Shown here: one piece after another, positions 60,091 through 64,000 of the stretch
How the letters are laid out: every line of letters begins with the position of its first letter
Numbering within the stretch: the first letter of the stretch is position 1
Assembly (NCBI GenBank): GCA_035610835.1
Contig: CM069459.1
Location: 28,043,570 to 28,107,569, forward strand
Source of the DNA: Ophiura sarsii
Lineage: Eukaryota > Echinodermata > Ophiuroidea > Amphilepidida > Ophiuridae
DNA: 64,000 bases
Direction: 5' to 3'
Program-made: the position numbers and the translations under genes
Notes under the pieces: model-generated
Told to the model about the DNA's origin: nothing
The model's database searches: none
What the model saw: the letters and a program-made list of their open reading frames with translations, nothing else

Positions 60091-61016
60091 TTTCTCCATT
60101 GACGTAGTTACAAAGGGTACATTTTGAGGCGGGCGGGTAACTTTTCAAATATACACGCCCGACTGGCCGGTAAGAATTTTGCTGTTGGTAAATATTTTGG
60201 GGTCCGCTAAAATGAACATCCTGTTACCTATGTACTGCACAAAATGCGTCCAACATTATATCTTGGACGTGTAGAAAATACGATCTCTAGCCGAATGTTT
60301 ACAAATTATATCGTAATAATTCCTGTCCATAATGTCCAAATATGTAACACCAAATATTGCCAACATGTATTGAAAACCAGTATTACGTTACATAATTTAA
60401 GAATACAGACATTGTCACATTAAGAATAATTTGTCATTAAAAATACAATCTTGTAGGATTTCTTCTCTCAATTTATCAGAAAACGAAGCCCCAATGGTAC
60501 TAGGCACCACAAGTCCACAAGCGCAACAACCACGATTGGGTTGAAGTTTTAAGTGGGCGTACGTTTGTAGGGCCTACATAATGATGTATTCTGATAAATT
60601 CTGATCGTGTAATTGTTGTGTTTGGCCAAAATCATGTGGAGATGAAGTGTGCTAACAGTATGTGTATTTGTGTTCATTAAACATATCTTTTGGATAAAAT
60701 AAAGACAGCGTTTATTTTCATCTCGTCCAAAAAATATAAAGATTACTTTTTGGGCTGTTAAGTTTACAGTCAGACCGATAACTTTTACTTGCTACCTGCC
60801 CGACTGACTGGTTGGAGAAAAAATGAAGGTACACCCCTGCATAGTTATAATGGCATTCGTTTAATACCAAATTATTTGAAGGAGAATTTGTAATCACTGT
60901 ACACCTTACACCATATTTTGCGACAGGAAATATTTTTACTAGAGGTTTTATAAACGTGATAAACCGATACAGCCAGATTCCATTTTCATACTACCAAAAA
61001 ATTATAATTATACATT

Positions 61017-61334
61017 AAGTAAAGGTAAAGGCGGTCGATCCTGTAATTCCAGAAGTGGAGTGCCCATCTCTCTTTCAAAGCGATAGGGCTAGAATAACTC
61101 CTTTTTATAATATTGCTGTGTATGGCTCGCTACACCTCCTCCACCGGGAGTCTATTACCTTCCCAGCACTGAAGAATGCCGGTACCCATTTAAATACACC
61201 TGGGTAGAGAGGAGTAATTGCGGTAAAGTGCCTTACTCAAGAGCACAACATGTTGACCACAGCAAGACTCGAACCCACAACCTTTAGATCAAGAGTCCGG
61301 TGCTCTACCCACTGCGCCACACATGCCCCATTAT
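61017..61334 (-). mobile_element. tRNA-Lys-like SINE
   Basis: On the minus strand TGTGGCGCAGTGGGTAGAGC, GACTCTTGATC and TTGTGGGTTCGAGTC give the A box, a CTT anticodon loop and the B box. The 3' tail is CCTTTACCTTTACTT. TTATACATT at 61008-61016 and 61335-61343 is a likely target duplication. Confidence 0.75.
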
Positions 61335-61409
61335 TTATACATTGTTGGTCGAAAATAGAACACATCTTGTCTTTCTTTCGTCAGATGTTCTGATTTCTGG
61401 CCCGATATT

Positions 61410-61690
61410 CAACTTGATGTTTTCTATTTAACATGAAAGGTCATCCTTAAAATTATCGCATTCCAAAGTTTGAGCTGCATAAATCCAATGTAGTACACAT
61501 TGAGTAGTACACAGACTGACTGGTGGTTAACCACCTTTGTCAGTAATTCACCACGTTTTAGCCTATAATTTCTAAATGGAACATTTCTGTCCCCTATAAA
61601 GATTTTACAAACATGATGAGAAAAATATGGGGATTCTTCTGATAACAAAATATCTTGATGTGAAAAATAAATTCATAGCCAAAATATCAA
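61410..61690. repeat. Dispersed repeat, second copy
   Basis: Matches 8265-8560 over most of its length. Confidence 0.75.
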
Positions 61691-61895
61691 TATTCTAAAA
61701 TATTTTTTTCAAGTTTTCACACTACGACTTATGAATGTGTAATTTTGGACAGCATGTACAATTGAGTGTACTTTTTAAGCTCCTCCACACTGTGTCAAAT
61801 ACCTTTCGGAAGTTCAAGAAATCCAAATGTAGGCTTACCATCATCACGCCTACTTGCCACAATATTTTTTAAGGTAAATAGGTAAAAAGGTAAAT

Positions 61896-62287
61896 AAAAA
61901 GTGCACTTAAGGTCAATGTTTCTGAACTGTACTAGTATCGTCTGATACTGGAACACCCAGTAACTCCCGATACTGGTACAAAGTAAGTGTTCCAGTATCG
62001 GATGATACTGGCACATATTAAAATGTACCAGTATCGGGCGATACTGGAACACAATCATGTACCAGTATCGTTCAATATTGGGACAAATCACTACTGATAG
62101 CATGCGTACCAGTATCGCCCGATACTGTAACATAAAAAATGTTCCAGTATCGAGCAATACAGGAACACAATTTGGTGTTCCAGTCAATAAATTTGTATCA
62201 GTATCGAGCGATACTGGCAACTTCTATGTTCCAGTATCGAACGCTACTGGTAAACCAGTACCTGGGACATAAGGTACACTTTTTCCA
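61896..62287. mobile_element. Largest palindrome-cluster element
   Basis: About nine hairpins of the form CCAGTATCG-NN-CGATACTGG spaced roughly 35-40 bp. Ends AAAAAGTGCACTTAAGGTC and GACATAAGGTACACTTTTT are inverted and match the ends of the copies at 11324 and 15174. Confidence 0.75.
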
Positions 62288-62503
62288 ATGGTTAAACGTT
62301 ACAAGCAACCGAGCGTGTGCTATTGATCATCATCGCCGTCACCGACGGCTCTTATTTATTACCACACAAATTGATGTATAATTATAACACGGATAAGTTT
62401 AACCACTTAAATTAGCTTTAATATGAGAAGAAAAACCCATAATAGCATGCCGTGAAGGAAACTGATAGCGTATATGGAAGAGGCCATTACTTATATCGGG
62501 TAT

Positions 62504-62801
62504 CAGGCCTGTAACCAGGGGAGGACGACAAAAAGCGGGAAAAACTGGGGGTTTTAACACATTTTTGTTGAAAAGAGTCAACATTTGGAAAAAGTCCTCT
62601 TTTGAACAAATGTGCCACCCCCCTCCCAAAATGTCCCAAAAAAGGTTAATAAATGCTGTTCGTGAGCGCAGCAAGCAGGGGAAAATGGGGTTTTTTACCG
62701 CATTTTTGTTGAAAAAAGGTCAACATTTTGGAGAGAAAAAAATCCACTTTTGAAAGAAGAAATCCCCCCTCTGCCACAAAAAAATCCTGGTTACGGGCCT
62801 G
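62504..62801. mobile_element. hAT MITE with 8-bp target duplication
   Basis: CAGGCCTGTAACCAGG and CCTGGTTACGGGCCTG at the ends, bracketed by TCGGGTAT (62496-62503 and 62802-62809). The interior has two diverged copies of CATTTTTGTTGAAAA..GTCAACATTT. Confidence 0.85.
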
Positions 62802-63360
62802 TCGGGTATGAAAATAGAGTTCACAAGTTTTGACGTGCTATAAATAACAAGTGCAAATGGATGGATACCCTAACTTTTAGAAATATGTATTCACAATTAA
62901 AAATATAATTCCCATTAAAGAAACCTGCATCTGCAGGTTCAAAAAATATCAACAGTATAGCACTTGGTTTATTGAACCCAAGAAATCTTTAATAAGACAT
63001 AACCAATTTGTTGTCTTATTCATGTTTTATGGATTGTCTTTTAATTTTTAAAACTAAACCAAAAAGAGTATCTGAAATATAATATTAATGGGCAATTCTG
63101 TTTCCAAGACACCTCATTAATTTGTAAAAATTGAGAACATAATCTTCAATTTATGATTGTTTTTACATCAAGATGTGATGAAATAAAAGGTGTGGCACAC
63201 TTTGTACTGTACAGTGTGTGTTATTGGATTACATGGGTGATTGGGAATGACTTAAAACTTACACATTCATTGTCACCGTGCATGACTGCATGAGTGACTT
63301 TCACTTCATTCAACTTTCTGTTCTTCATCACATCATGTTTAAGGTAGGTGATCCTATTAC

Positions 63361-63735
63361 TGTGTAATTTTTGAACTTGATGTTTTCTATTCTACATGAA
63401 GGGTAATTACTGTGTAATTTTTGAACTTGATGTTTTCTATTCTACATGAAGGGTAATTACTGTGTAATTTTTGAACTTGATGTTTTCTATTCTACATGAA
63501 GGGTAATCCTTAAAACAATTGTATTCCACAGGTTGAGTTGCATAACTCCAAATGGTTCGTATTTCATATGCACAAGGTGACATGAAATTTGCTCATTTAG
63601 TAGCACACAAACTGGACGGGTAGTTCACCACCTTTGGCAATCATTCACTGTATTTTGGCCTATAAATGGAACAAATCTTGAGCCAAACATTTTACAGAAA
63701 TAATGAGAAAAATATGGGGTTTCTATAACATGAAA
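63361..63735. repeat. Dispersed repeat, third copy, with a 50-bp triplication
   Basis: TTGATGTTTTCTATTCTACA and neighbouring bases repeat exactly three times at 50-bp spacing (63361-63508), then the element continues as in 8265-8560. Nothing is recognised from 63736 to the end. Confidence 0.8.
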
Positions 63736-64000
63736 TTATCCACTCAATTTTAGTGAATGAGGTGTCAAATTAAGCAGAAGAAATTTGCCTGTTTAGGCGA
63801 CAAAAACAAACAAACCTGTACTACGGGCCTGATTGACCCTTTTTTCAATTATATATTTATTAATTTTTACAAATGTGTGCCCATTTTGAAAAATTTACCA
63901 TATGTTCAAGGAAATTTTGAAGGAAAGCAAACCGCCTGTCGGACCGACTCTACCCTAGAGGTCTGTTTGCTGGTAGAGCAGGGGTTGTTTTTCATCGCCT

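Overview
The window is eukaryotic: AT-rich, intron-bearing and packed with interspersed repeats. The mixture of tRNA-derived SINEs, Tc1/mariner-, hAT-, piggyBac- and Mutator-like elements, a Penelope-like retroelement, long poly-C runs and a large secreted YWTD/FN3 protein suggests a marine invertebrate. A deuterostome (hemichordate or echinoderm) is my guess, but no single marker proves it.

One host gene explains positions about 263 to 41613 on the minus strand. Thirteen coding exons can be joined with consistent splice sites and phases: a signal-peptide exon (41547-41613), five exons forming a YWTD (LDL-receptor class B) beta-propeller (31104 down to 13192), and seven one-domain exons of fibronectin type III (FN3) repeats (10946 down to 263). 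Every junction is phase 1 except one phase 2 intron. The last exon reaches a TGA with AATAAA 63 bases further on, so the gene may be complete: about 990 residues, secreted, with no membrane segment visible. Two FN3 types with different cysteine patterns alternate as A-B-B-A-B-A-B, and the adjacent B exons look like a recent tandem duplication.

The introns are transposon graveyards. 586-3216 holds a TTAA-flanked MITE and a tandem duplication. 3514-4377 holds a 614-bp insertion with a 15-bp target duplication. 10947-16476 holds foldback MITEs and clusters of a palindrome. 16614-29946 holds two convergent degenerate LINEs, several foldback elements and a hAT nested in a foldback. 31105-41546 holds a Penelope-like fragment with two hammerhead-ribozyme motifs inside a second element, plus further foldbacks.

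Upstream of the start codon (41614-64000) I see no convincing gene. A Tc1-like inverted pair begins about 120 bp before the ATG. Further right are a roughly 150-bp tandem array, a Mutator-like element with a 10-bp target duplication, a decayed serine tRNA, a 58-bp satellite array (about 54.8-59.0 kb) broken by three datable insertions, a SINE, a large palindrome cluster and a hAT element. All calls come from reading the sequence; no database search was possible.
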